From assembly GCF_009925085.1 (NCBI RefSeq), contig NZ_JAABNR010000002.1:186001-250000 (forward strand): a DNA stretch of 64,000 nt, given 5' to 3'. The DNA is from Stagnihabitans tardus. GTDB lineage: Bacteria; Pseudomonadota; Alphaproteobacteria; Rhodobacterales; Rhodobacteraceae. Under the pieces are notes generated by a model that worked only from the letters and a program-made list of their open reading frames with translations, was not told the origin of the DNA and made no database searches. Positions 19,488 through 28,163 of this stretch are shown here, in pieces (within the stretch, counting starts at the first letter, position 1; every line of letters begins with the position of its first letter). The translations under genes and the position numbers were made by a program.

Positions 19488-20663
19488 TTAGACGGCCAGC
19501 GCGGTGATGGCCGAGACCGTTTCGGCCACGGGATCGGTCATCCGGGCGCGAAAGCCCTGCGCCGCCTCGGCCGCGCGGGCCAGGGCCGCGCCCCGGGCCG
19601 TCTCGTCCAGGATCAGCCCGGCCAGGCCCTCGGCGGAAACCCCGGGCAGGGCGCCAAGGCCCGCACGGTCCAGCGCCCTTGCGGTCAGCTTCTGCTCGAA
19701 GCCATGGGGCAGGACGGCCAGGGGCAGGCCCAGCGCCAGGGCCGAGGAGACCGTCCCCATCCCGCCCGCGCACAGCACCAGGCTGTGGCCCTTGGCGATC
19801 CGGTCCCAGGTCAGCGCCTGCTGCATCAGCCGCACCCCCGCCCGCGCCAGCCTTTCGCCCCGCGTGGCATCCAGGCCCGGCATGACCGCCGTGACGGGCA
19901 CGCGGCGGGCAAGGGCCTCGACCAGGGCCAGGTGATCGGCGCCGAGGTCGGCCGCAGGCAGATAGGCGAAGACCGCGGCCCCCGGGGTCTCGGGCCGGGT
20001 CGCGGTCAGGACCTCGGCGGGGATGCTGGGTGTGAGCAGCCTGTCCTGCCGCAGCGCCCCCGCCGGGTCCAGCTCGGCAAAGACCGCGGGCAGGGCGGCC
20101 TCGGCCTGGACCATCTGCGGCAGGTGATCCAGCAAGGGCCGCCCGACCCGCTCCAGGGCCCGGTTGACCAGCGTCAAGAGGGCGTCCTCGGCGACCAGCG
20201 GTTCGGTCTCGGCGCCGGGGAAGGGGGGGAAGCCGGGCAGATGGGTCGGGGGCACGGTAAAGCCCGTGCCCACGGCGACACGGGGCATCCGCCCCCGCGC
20301 CGCCAGCATCAGGGAGGGGGCGAAGTCCCCCACCACGACATCGGGCCGGATCGCGGACAAGAGCGACTCCCAGCCCAGCAAGAGCCCCTCGACCATGGCC
20401 GAGCCTTGCAGGCCAAGGTTGGCCAGCACATCGCCGAACCGCCGGGGCTCACCAAGGCCGCGCAGGGCGGCGTGGCGCAGAAGACCGCTCCAGACCGGTG
20501 CCGGCCACAGAACCGCGCCCCTGGGGAGGGGGCGCAATGCGCCAAGCTCTTGCAGGACGTAATGCACGCTGTGGCCCTGGGCGGTCAGCGCCTCTCCGAG
20601 CGCGCGCAGCCTGCGGACATGGCCCCAGTTGCCGCCCAATTCCCACGCCAGAACCACCCGCAT
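19488..20663 (-). CDS. MGT/UGT-like glycosyltransferase (GT-B fold)
   Basis: 391 residues resembling UDP-glycosyltransferases of the macrolide glycosyltransferase type. The N-terminal acceptor domain opens with VVLAWELGGNWGHVRRLRAL (the GHV/GH loop). The donor domain carries VLCAGGMGTVSSALALGLPL and LPHGFEQ, where the GG-GT-AL-G-P-P pattern of the nucleotide-sugar site is clear. ATG 20663 is chosen; an in-frame GTG lies two codons upstream. The acceptor and donor are unknown. It lies 112 bases upstream of the RTX protease gene on the same strand; an effect on that product or on an exopolymer is only speculation. Confidence 0.82.
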   Translation of the reverse strand: MRVVLAWELGGNWGHVRRLRALGEALTAQGHSVHYVLQELGALRPLPRGAVLWPAPVWSGLLRHAALRGLGEPRRFGDVLANLGLQGSAMVEGLLLGWESLLSAIRPDVVVGDFAPSLMLAARGRMPRVAVGTGFTVPPTHLPGFPPFPGAETEPLVAEDALLTLVNRALERVGRPLLDHLPQMVQAEAALPAVFAELDPAGALRQDRLLTPSIPAEVLTATRPETPGAAVFAYLPAADLGADHLALVEALARRVPVTAVMPGLDATRGERLARAGVRLMQQALTWDRIAKGHSLVLCAGGMGTVSSALALGLPLAVLPHGFEQKLTARALDRAGLGALPGVSAEGLAGLILDETARGAALARAAEAAQGFRARMTDPVAETVSAITALAV

Positions 20664-20709
20664 GACCACCGCCTTTGCCGGGCCACTATCACCCGCCCGG
20701 CAGCCCGGT

Positions 20710-23700
20710 TCAAGACGTCAGGTCGGTGATGCGGACCTCGGGGCAGGTCTTGCGGGCGATGTCGCAAAGATGCGCGTGGTGGGTCAGGTAGATCACCTGG
20801 CCGGTGCACGACATATCGGCCAGGAGGCCAAAGGCCTCGGCCGAGCGGCCATCGTCGAAGGTCTCCATGATGTCATCGGCGATGAAGGGAACGGGGGGGC
20901 GGGCCTTGGCCATCTCGTGATAGCCCGCGATGCGGAGCGCGAGGTAAAGCTGGAACCGCGTGCCCTTGGACAGGTCGGCGGCCAGTTTCGCACCGCCCTG
21001 GGCGGGGATGGCCACCAGGACCTCGGAGGCGCCATCGGGCTGGGCGTCGAGCCCGCGATAGGCGCCCCGGCTCAGGCGCCGGAAGGCCTCGGAGGCGCGG
21101 GCCAGCATGGCGCTGCGGTGGCTTTCGCGATAGCGGCGCAGGCCGATGTCGAAGGCCGTCATGGCGAGTTTCAGGGCAAGGTGATCGCGCGCGGCCTCGG
21201 CCAGGTCGTGAAGCAGGTTGGCGCGGTCGAAGGCGATGCGGGCGGCGGCATCGTCGGTGCCCACGGCAGCCAGGGCGCGGCGCGCCTCGGTCAGGGCGGC
21301 GAAGGCGGTCTCGCTGTCGGCGCGGGCGAGGGCGAGGCGGGTCTCGGTCGCCTGGGACTCGGCGGCCAGGGTTGCGGCATCGCCGGGCGGGGCGTCCTGG
21401 GGCGGGATCTCGGCCAGGTCGGCGCGCAGGCGGCTGGCGTGCAGGCAGAGCTGCAGGTGGTCGGAGAGGGCGCCGGGCGGGGCCTGGAGCCTTGCGGCCA
21501 GGGCCTCGCGGCGGGCGACGAGGGCATCGTGGCGGGCCTGGGCCTGGCCCTGGGCGGCGCGCGCCTGGGTCAGGTCGGCAAGGGCCGTGGCATGGGCGCG
21601 CTCGGTCTCTTGCGCGCGGGAGAGGCGGTCGGGGAGGGTTTCCCAAGCGGTCTCGGGCAGGGAGAGGGCGGAAAGGACGGTGTGGGCGGCCTGGTGGAAG
21701 GCCGCCGAATTCGCCTCCATCTTGGCGATGCGGTCGGCGAGGTCCTGGGCCTCGGTCGCGCGGCGGGAGAGGTCGTCGAGCCCGTCGAGAAGGGCGGCGA
21801 GGCCCGGGTCGTCATGCGGGCGCAGCGCGAGGGGCGTGGAATGGGTCGCCTGGCGCCAGGCTTCTGCCCAGGTGGCTTGGGCGGCCTGGGCCTGGGCCAG
21901 CGCCTCGGCGCGGCGGGTGGCTTCGGTCTGGGCCAGGGCGCGCTGGCGGGCGCTTTCCTTCTGGCGGTCGGCGCGGTCGAGCCGGGCCAGGGCCTCGGCC
22001 CGCAGGCGGGGCAGGCCGAGGGTGGGGTCGAGCGAGAGGGCTTGGGCGAGGTCATTCGCGGCGGCCTTGAGGACAGCATCAGCCTGGGCCAGGGCGGTTT
22101 CGGCGCGGGATTGGGCGTCCTGGGCGGTGAGCGCGCGCTCACGGAGGGCAAGCCAGGGGCGGAGGTCCTGGAGCTTTGCTCCCGGCAGGCCCAGGGCCTG
22201 GGCTGCTTTGGCGATCTCGGTCAAGTGGGCCTGCCGGGCGGTTTCTGCCGACTGCAGGGCCTGCTCTGCAAGGGCCAACTCCTGCTCTGCCGACTGGGCC
22301 AGGGTCGCTGCGGAGAGGGCTCCGGCAAGGTCCAGGGTCAGGCGGTCGTCATGGCGCAGGGCCTCTTCGAAGGCCTGGGCGGTCTCTGGCGTCAGGGCGG
22401 CGCGGTGGGTGGCCCAGGCAGCCTCGCGGCGGGAGCGGGCCTCGGTCGCGGCCTGGAAGGAGGGGGCGTCGGTGGGGGCGCGGCGGGAGAGGGCGCGGTT
22501 GCGGGCGTGGGTGGCATCGGCAAGGGCGGTGCGGGTGGGGGTCTCGGCGGCTTCCCAGGCGGCGAGTTGCCAGGGGGCGGGGATTGGCGCGGTCAGATCG
22601 CCCGACCAGGGATCGAGGGCGCGAAGTGCGGTGGTGGCCTCGGCCTGGCGGTCGGCCAGGGCCTGGGCGGCGCGGGTGGCTTGGGCCTCGGGGTCCTTGG
22701 TGCGGAGGTCGGCCATGAGGTGGGCGAGGCTTTGCAGGTCGGCCTCCGACGCCTCGGGCGGGGGGAGGTCTGCGAGGCGCTGGGCGGCGGCCTGGGCCTC
22801 GGTTTCGGCTTGCGCCAAGGCCAGGGCGCCGAGGTCGCGGCGGGTCAGGAGGGCGCGGAGGCGGGCGAGGTGATCTTGCGGCAGGGTTTGGGAGATTGGG
22901 TCTCCGGTCAGGCCCAGCGAGTGCATCTGGCGGGCGAGGTCGGCCTGGGCCTGGGCCCAAGCATCGCGGCGGCGGGGCAGGTCGCTGAGGGCTGCCAGGT
23001 GAAGGGCGTAAAGGCCCGAGGCGGCGGCGATGGGCGCGGAGAGGGGCAGGATCGCGGGGTCGCGGGGCAGGGCGGCGAGGCGCGCCTCGGTCGTGGCGAT
23101 GGTCTCGGCGCGGGCGGTCATCTGGCCCGAGACCTCGCGCAGGGCCTGGTCCAGCGCGGTCAGTTCGTCGGCCTCGGCCTGGGTGGCTTGGGGCAGGTGG
23201 GAGAGGGGCTCCAGCTCGGACAAAAGCCGGGCGCGGCGTTCCATCTGCGGGATCAGGGCGAGGCCCCGGCGCAGGCGGTCGAGGTCGGAGGAAAGCGCGG
23301 CCTCGGTGGCCCGCGCCGCCTCCCAGGTCTTTTCCGCCGTGGCCGCATCGCGCTGCAGCTTTTGCGCGGCGCTGGCGGTGACGTCGAGCTCGCGCCGCAT
23401 CCGGTCGAGGTCGGAGAGCCTGTCGCGGGCGGTCTTCAAGACCGAGGCCCGCGCGCGGGGCTTGTGGAAGGCGTCAAGCTCGCGGCGCATCGCGTCGAGC
23501 TGGGGGGAGAGCGCGGCAAGCCCGGCGCTGGCGGAAAACAGCATCTCGCCCAGGTCGCCGCGCGACGACAGGATCGCCTCGCCGCCCTCTTCCAGGGTCT
23601 GGTCGTCCAACGAGAACATCGCCGCATAGCCTTCGCGCGACATGCCGCCCAGCGCCGCTTGCAGCGTCGCCTCGGGCAGGCCCTGGCCTTGGCGGTCTTG

Positions 23701-23988
23701 CAGGCTGGCCGTGGTTTTCTTGAGGCGCACCAGGTCCAGCGTGCCGCCCGCATGGGTCAGGCTGGCGCCGATCTGCATCGTCGGGCCGGGGTGCAGGAAG
23801 GTGTAACGGCTGTGCAGCGGGATGCCGTAGAGGAGGTCCAGCCAGGCGGAGAAAAGCGTCGACTTCCCCGCCTCGTTCGGGCCGAAGATCACGTGCAGGT
23901 CGGGGGCGCCGGGCGCGGGCGCGGCGAAGTCCAGCCGCTTGTCGGTGAAATGGCCATAGCGCGTCAGGTCCAGCCGGGTCAGGCGCAT
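20710..23988 (-). CDS. SMC/SbcC-like ATPase, YhaN family
   Basis: 1092-residue cytoplasmic ATPase of the Rad50/SbcC type. Walker A is FGPNEAGKST (G36-T44) at the N-terminus, and the Walker B-like FIADDIMETFDD is close to the C-terminus. Between them is a very long Ala/Gln/Arg/Glu-rich region with heptad character, consistent with a coiled coil. YhaN-type proteins lack the Cys-x-x-Cys zinc hook of true Rad50, and none is seen here. Its ATG overlaps the stop of the upstream nuclease gene by one base (TGATG), so the two are translated together. The likely role is DNA end processing or repair with that nuclease. Confidence 0.88.
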   Translation of the reverse strand: MRLTRLDLTRYGHFTDKRLDFAAPAPGAPDLHVIFGPNEAGKSTLFSAWLDLLYGIPLHSRYTFLHPGPTMQIGASLTHAGGTLDLVRLKKTTASLQDRQGQGLPEATLQAALGGMSREGYAAMFSLDDQTLEEGGEAILSSRGDLGEMLFSASAGLAALSPQLDAMRRELDAFHKPRARASVLKTARDRLSDLDRMRRELDVTASAAQKLQRDAATAEKTWEAARATEAALSSDLDRLRRGLALIPQMERRARLLSELEPLSHLPQATQAEADELTALDQALREVSGQMTARAETIATTEARLAALPRDPAILPLSAPIAAASGLYALHLAALSDLPRRRDAWAQAQADLARQMHSLGLTGDPISQTLPQDHLARLRALLTRRDLGALALAQAETEAQAAAQRLADLPPPEASEADLQSLAHLMADLRTKDPEAQATRAAQALADRQAEATTALRALDPWSGDLTAPIPAPWQLAAWEAAETPTRTALADATHARNRALSRRAPTDAPSFQAATEARSRREAAWATHRAALTPETAQAFEEALRHDDRLTLDLAGALSAATLAQSAEQELALAEQALQSAETARQAHLTEIAKAAQALGLPGAKLQDLRPWLALRERALTAQDAQSRAETALAQADAVLKAAANDLAQALSLDPTLGLPRLRAEALARLDRADRQKESARQRALAQTEATRRAEALAQAQAAQATWAEAWRQATHSTPLALRPHDDPGLAALLDGLDDLSRRATEAQDLADRIAKMEANSAAFHQAAHTVLSALSLPETAWETLPDRLSRAQETERAHATALADLTQARAAQGQAQARHDALVARREALAARLQAPPGALSDHLQLCLHASRLRADLAEIPPQDAPPGDAATLAAESQATETRLALARADSETAFAALTEARRALAAVGTDDAAARIAFDRANLLHDLAEAARDHLALKLAMTAFDIGLRRYRESHRSAMLARASEAFRRLSRGAYRGLDAQPDGASEVLVAIPAQGGAKLAADLSKGTRFQLYLALRIAGYHEMAKARPPVPFIADDIMETFDDGRSAEAFGLLADMSCTGQVIYLTHHAHLCDIARKTCPEVRITDLTS

Positions 23989-25244
23989 CAGGCCTCTCCG
24001 AGGCTGAGGCGGGGCAAGAGCCGGTCGATGCCGCCGCGCAAAAGGGTATCGCAGGCGGCCTTCAGGGCCTCTTCGTCCTGGCCGAGGAGGTCGCGGAGCT
24101 CGGGCGGCAGGTCTTGCAGGACATCGGCGGCGAGGCGGGTCAGGGTCTCCATCACCGCGGGGTCGGCGGGCAGGTCGGCGGTGACGATCTGCACCAGGTC
24201 GGCGGGCAGCGCCGAGGCGGCCTCTCCGGTCGTGCGGTTCTCGAGCTTGTCGATCCAGAGGCCGGGCAGGCCCTCGGCCAGCGTCAGGGCCTCTTGTTTC
24301 AGCCGGTCGAGGTCGCGGGCGATGCGGAAGGCCAGGGGCGTCGCCCCGGTGAGCGTGGCGCGCAGGACGAGGTGATCCTCGGTCCGGGGGGCGCCGTGCA
24401 GGGTCGCTTGCAGGCGGGCGAGGAGCTCGGTCCAGTCGGTGAGGCCGGTGAGGTCCAGGGTGACGCGGTCGAAGCGCAGGGGGGCCAGGAAGCGCTCCTC
24501 CAGCGTCAGCTTGCCGTCGAAATGCCCAAGGGTGACGCTGCGGGGCCCCGCTTCGCCCATGTCGCGGCCCTGGGGGATGCCGGGCATGACGACGGCCGCA
24601 CGGCCGAGATGCTGGCTGCGGATGTGGATGTGACCTAGCGCCCAATAGTCATAGCCATGGGCATCGAGGTCAGCGACCGCGCAGGGGGCGTAGAGGTCAT
24701 GGCCCTGGGCGCCGTTCAGCGAGGTATGCATCATCCCGATGTTGAAGGCCCCCGGCACCGGCGCGGGATAGCGCGGCAAGAGGCTCTCGGGCACGGCACC
24801 CTCGGCGAAGGAGAGGCCGTGGACGGCGATCATCTGCCCGCCCGCCTCGAAGCTCTGGGTCGCGGCCTTGGTGCCGAAGACATGGGTCAGGGGCGGCGGG
24901 TCAAGCTCTCGCGTCACCTTGGAGGCGGCGTCATGGTTGCCCCGGATGATGAAGCAGCGGATCCCCGCGTCGGACAGCCGTTGCAGTTCCTGTTTCAGGA
25001 AGCGCGGGGTCTTGGCGGAGGTCTGGCTGCCGTCCCAGAGATCTCCGGCGATGATCAGGGCATGGACCTGCTCGGAGAGGCAGAGGTCGATGATCCGGGT
25101 GAGCGTGGTGCGGGAGGCGGTGGCGACCTCGGCGGCGAGCGCGGGGTCGCGCAGGGCGAGCGAGACCAGGGGGCTGTCCAGGTGCAGGTCGGCGGTATGG
25201 AGGAAACGGAAGGTCAAATGCAGCGCCCCGGCGGTTGGGTGCAT
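23988..25244 (-). CDS. metallophosphoesterase, YhaO/SbcD-like DNA nuclease
   Basis: About 418 residues. Calcineurin-like phosphoesterase motifs occur in order: TADLHLDSP, IAGDLWDGS, RGNHDA and GHIHIR, which together bind two metal ions. A C-terminal capping region follows, which would contact the partner ATPase. This is the arrangement of Mre11/SbcD and, by length and neighbour, of the YhaO branch. The start is uncertain: ATG 25244 has no clear ribosome site, and a TTG at 25217, nearer the first beta strand, is possible. It overlaps the YhaN-like gene by one base. Expected role is processing of DNA double-strand ends with the YhaN-like ATPase. Confidence 0.87.
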   Translation of the reverse strand: MHPTAGALHLTFRFLHTADLHLDSPLVSLALRDPALAAEVATASRTTLTRIIDLCLSEQVHALIIAGDLWDGSQTSAKTPRFLKQELQRLSDAGIRCFIIRGNHDAASKVTRELDPPPLTHVFGTKAATQSFEAGGQMIAVHGLSFAEGAVPESLLPRYPAPVPGAFNIGMMHTSLNGAQGHDLYAPCAVADLDAHGYDYWALGHIHIRSQHLGRAAVVMPGIPQGRDMGEAGPRSVTLGHFDGKLTLEERFLAPLRFDRVTLDLTGLTDWTELLARLQATLHGAPRTEDHLVLRATLTGATPLAFRIARDLDRLKQEALTLAEGLPGLWIDKLENRTTGEAASALPADLVQIVTADLPADPAVMETLTRLAADVLQDLPPELRDLLGQDEEALKAACDTLLRGGIDRLLPRLSLGEA

Positions 25245-25432
25245 GGTGGCAGGGGTGGCGCCTTGGTGCAAGGGGGCGATCGGGCCCTGGGCCCTGTCGC
25301 CCGTGGGATCAGGGTTCGTCTCATCAACGGTAGGGGGTTCACCCCGCCGCCCCGACCGAGGTCTGCATGCAGCATGCCGCCCCCCGAGGCGCGCGCCCCG
25401 GGTGAGTCCCGAACCCGCCTCTATATGCGTAG

Positions 25433-25456
25433 GGTGCGCTTCAGCGCACCGCCCCC
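25433..25456. repeat. palindromic repeat GGTGCGC-TTCA-GCGCACC plus GCCCCC
   Basis: Seven-base stem with a TTCA loop, followed by a C-run. An identical copy lies at 52482-52505. Both copies start immediately after the stop codon of a minus-strand gene (here the FAD oxidoreductase), so they may serve as 3'-end or terminator structures. Confidence 0.6.
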
Positions 25457-26704
25457 CTATCCCCGTGCCGAGACCGCGTGGATCAGTCCCGCCCCTGCCT
25501 CGACCCAAGCTGCCTTGGGCGCGGTCAGGGTCTCATGGTGGGCGGTCACGGGGGCCAGGGGCAGGCCACCCGCCTCGCCGGTCAGAAGCGCGGTCGCCGC
25601 CTCGGTGCCAAAGACCGTGCCGGGGCCGATGCCGCGACCGGAATAGCCGAAGCAGGCATAGGCCCCGGGTCCGAACTCCAGGATCTTCGGCACATGGTCG
25701 GAGGTCATCGCAATCCGCCCTCTCCAGGCGTGTTCGAAGGGCGCACCGGCGATCTGGGGGAAGACCCGCGCCAGCTTGCGCCGCGCCCAGGCGGCGTGCA
25801 GCGGGCCCAAGGGCCCTTCGGAATTGCCCATGGCGCCGAGGATCATCCGCCCCGCCTGGTCAACCCGGAAGGAGCTCATGACCAGGGCCGTGTCCCAGCA
25901 GCCCTCGCGCCCCGGCAGGATATCGGGGGCCCGAAGCGGCGCCGTGGCGAATTGGCAATAGCTGACGGCCACATATTGCGGGGCATAGGCTTGCAGCCCC
26001 AGGTGATAGGCGTTGGTGGCCACAAGCACGGCCTTGGCGCGGATGCGGTGGCCGTTGCAGGTCAGAAGCCACTCAGCCCCCTGACGGGTCAGCGCGGTGA
26101 CCAGACTGGCCTCATGGCACATCGCGCCCGCCGCCATGGCCGCCCGCGCCAGACCCCGCGCATAGGCCAGGGGCTGGATCGTCCCGGCGCGGGGGTCGAA
26201 GAGCGCGCCGTGGAAGGCGCTGGAGCCCGTCCGCCGCGCGGTCTCGGCCTTGTCCAGGAGCTGGAGGGGCGCGCCGAAGGCGAGGCCCTGGCGGTGGCGG
26301 TCGGCCAGATCGGCGAAGCCCCTGGCGGAATGGGCCAGGTGCAGGGTGCCGTTGCGGGTGGCCTCACAGTCGATGCCATGCCGCGCGATCAGGTCGAAGA
26401 CCCGCCCCGGCGCCGCCGCCAGGGCCGCGATCAGCCGCCGTCCCGGGCCCTCTCCCATCTGGGCGATGACCGTCTCGGGCGGCAACCAGAGCCCTGCATT
26501 GGCCAGCCCGACATTGCGCCCCGAGCCGCCATGGCCCGTGGTCTCGGCCTCCAAAAGGCAGACCTTTGCCCCCATCTCGGCCGCCCGCAGGGCCGCAGCC
26601 CCCCCGGTGAAGCCGCCGCCGATCACCGCCAGGTCCACCGTGGCATCCGAGGCCAGCGGCGGGGCGGAGAACCCCTCCGCCGTCGCCCGCCAGAGGTTAG
26701 ACAT
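25457..26704 (-). CDS. FAD-dependent oxidoreductase, DAO family (AmaA/PuuB-like)
   Basis: 415 residues. The N-terminal FAD dinucleotide-binding motif VIGGGFTGGAAALRAAEMG is followed by ETTGHGGSGRNVG and C-terminal SGRGIGPGTVFG, typical of the D-amino-acid oxidase/glycine oxidase superfamily. These enzymes oxidise secondary or primary amines. The gene overlaps an ALDH7/AmaB-type dehydrogenase by eight bases. That pairing is known from L-pipecolate oxidation, where AmaA makes piperideine-6-carboxylate and AmaB oxidises aminoadipate semialdehyde, so pipecolate is the best substrate guess. A gamma-glutamylputrescine-type oxidase is the main alternative. It is last in the operon and followed by a palindromic repeat. 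Confidence 0.85.
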   Translation of the reverse strand: MSNLWRATAEGFSAPPLASDATVDLAVIGGGFTGGAAALRAAEMGAKVCLLEAETTGHGGSGRNVGLANAGLWLPPETVIAQMGEGPGRRLIAALAAAPGRVFDLIARHGIDCEATRNGTLHLAHSARGFADLADRHRQGLAFGAPLQLLDKAETARRTGSSAFHGALFDPRAGTIQPLAYARGLARAAMAAGAMCHEASLVTALTRQGAEWLLTCNGHRIRAKAVLVATNAYHLGLQAYAPQYVAVSYCQFATAPLRAPDILPGREGCWDTALVMSSFRVDQAGRMILGAMGNSEGPLGPLHAAWARRKLARVFPQIAGAPFEHAWRGRIAMTSDHVPKILEFGPGAYACFGYSGRGIGPGTVFGTEAATALLTGEAGGLPLAPVTAHHETLTAPKAAWVEAGAGLIHAVSARG

Positions 26705-28163
26705 CGAACCTGACCCCCTGCGCCAGGGGCAGCTTGGCCGAGTAATTCACCGTCGAGGTCTGGCGCCGCATATAGGCCTTCCAGGCGTCCGAGCCGCTTT
26801 CGCGCCCGCCCCCGGTCTCCTTCTCGCCGCCGAACGCCCCGCCGATCTCGGCGCCCGAGGGACCGATGTTGACATTGGCAATCCCGCAGTCGGAGCCCGA
26901 GGCGGAGAGGAAGGTCTCGGCCTCGCGCAGGTTCAGGGTGAAGATGCAGGAGGACAGGCCCTGCGGCACGTCGTTCTGCAAGGCGATGGCTTCGGCGAAG
27001 TCGTCATAGGTCAGGACATAGAGGATCGGCGCGAAGGTTTCTTCCCGCACCGTGTCGGTTTGCGAGGGCATCAGGGCCAGGGCGGGGGTGACATAGGCGC
27101 CGGGGCCCTCCAGCGCCATGCCGCCATGGACCACCCCGCCTTCGGCCCGGGCACGCTCCAGCTGCGCCAGCATCCGCGCGCGGGCGGCCTGGTCGATCAG
27201 CGGCCCGATCAGGGTGCCGGGCTTGCGGGGGTCTCCGATGGGCAAGGAGGCATAGGCCTTGACCAGCCGCGCCACCAGGTCCTCGCGGATCGACCTGTGG
27301 ACGATCAGGCGGCGGAGCGAGGTGCAGCGCTGCCCCGCCGTCCCGACTGCGCCAAAGACAATCGCCCGAACCGCCATGTCCAGGTCCGCCGAGGGCGCCA
27401 CGATCATCGCATTGTTGCCCCCCAGCTCCAGGATCGCCCGCCCCCAGCGCGCCGCAACCTTGGGGCCAACCCAGGCCCCCATCCGCGTCGACCCCGTGGC
27501 AGAGAGCACCGGCACGGCCTTGGAGGCCACCAGCGCCTCCCCCAGGGCAGGCCCGCCGATGACCAATTGCACCAGACCCTCGGGTGCCTCGCCGAACCGC
27601 GCCAGCGCGCGTTCAAAGACGCGCTGGGTTGCCAGGGCGGTCAGCGGGGTCTTCTCCGAGGGCTTCCAGATCACCGGATTGCCGCAGACCAGGGCCAAAG
27701 CCGCGTTCCAGGCCCAGACGGCCACGGGGAAGTTGAAGGCGGTGATGATCCCCACCGGGCCTACGGGCAACCAGGTCTCGGCCATGCGGTGGCCGGGGCG
27801 TTCGGAGGCAATCGTCAGCCCGTAAAGCTGACGGGAAAGCCCCACCGCGAAGTCGCAGATGTCGATCATCTCTTGCACCTCACCCAGGCCCTCCGAGGTG
27901 ATCTTGCCGACCTCCAGCGTCACCAGGGCGCCGAGGTCCTCCTTGGCGGCCCGCAGTTCCTCGCCCAGAAGCCGGACCAGTTCCCCGCGACGGGGCGCGG
28001 GGACCTCGCGCCAGGCCAGGAAGGCCTGCGTCGCCCGGGCCAGCACCTCGGGCATCAGGGCCGGGTCGGTCTCGGGGGCGCGGGCGATCTCGGCCCCGTC
28101 GATGGGGGAGAAGACGGGCAGGGTGCCTTGGGTCTCGGCGTTGGACAGGAGGGGAGAGATCAT
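26697..28163 (-). CDS. amaB: aldehyde dehydrogenase, ALDH7 / aminoadipate-semialdehyde type
   Basis: 488 residues, NAD-dependent aldehyde dehydrogenase. Signatures are FNFPVAVWAWNAALALVCGN, ELGGNNAMIV with the general-base Glu, and GTAGQRCTSLRR with the catalytic Cys. The C-terminal NIGPSGAEIGGAFGGEKETG and RRQTSTVNYS segments are diagnostic of the antiquitin/AmaB family, which oxidises L-2-aminoadipate 6-semialdehyde in lysine breakdown. ATG 28163 has GGAG seven bases upstream and overlaps the stop of the acyltransferase-like gene (ATGA). The downstream FAD oxidoreductase overlaps its end. The family is secure; the pathway assignment follows from family and neighbour. Confidence 0.9.
   Translation of the reverse strand: MISPLLSNAETQGTLPVFSPIDGAEIARAPETDPALMPEVLARATQAFLAWREVPAPRRGELVRLLGEELRAAKEDLGALVTLEVGKITSEGLGEVQEMIDICDFAVGLSRQLYGLTIASERPGHRMAETWLPVGPVGIITAFNFPVAVWAWNAALALVCGNPVIWKPSEKTPLTALATQRVFERALARFGEAPEGLVQLVIGGPALGEALVASKAVPVLSATGSTRMGAWVGPKVAARWGRAILELGGNNAMIVAPSADLDMAVRAIVFGAVGTAGQRCTSLRRLIVHRSIREDLVARLVKAYASLPIGDPRKPGTLIGPLIDQAARARMLAQLERARAEGGVVHGGMALEGPGAYVTPALALMPSQTDTVREETFAPILYVLTYDDFAEAIALQNDVPQGLSSCIFTLNLREAETFLSASGSDCGIANVNIGPSGAEIGGAFGGEKETGGGRESGSDAWKAYMRRQTSTVNYSAKLPLAQGVRFDV

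Noticed and set aside
20629-24375. 1248-codon Gly-rich open frame opposite the YhaN-like gene
   Set aside because: Antisense shadow of an Ala/Gln/Arg-rich coiled coil; composition is fully explained by the complementary strand.
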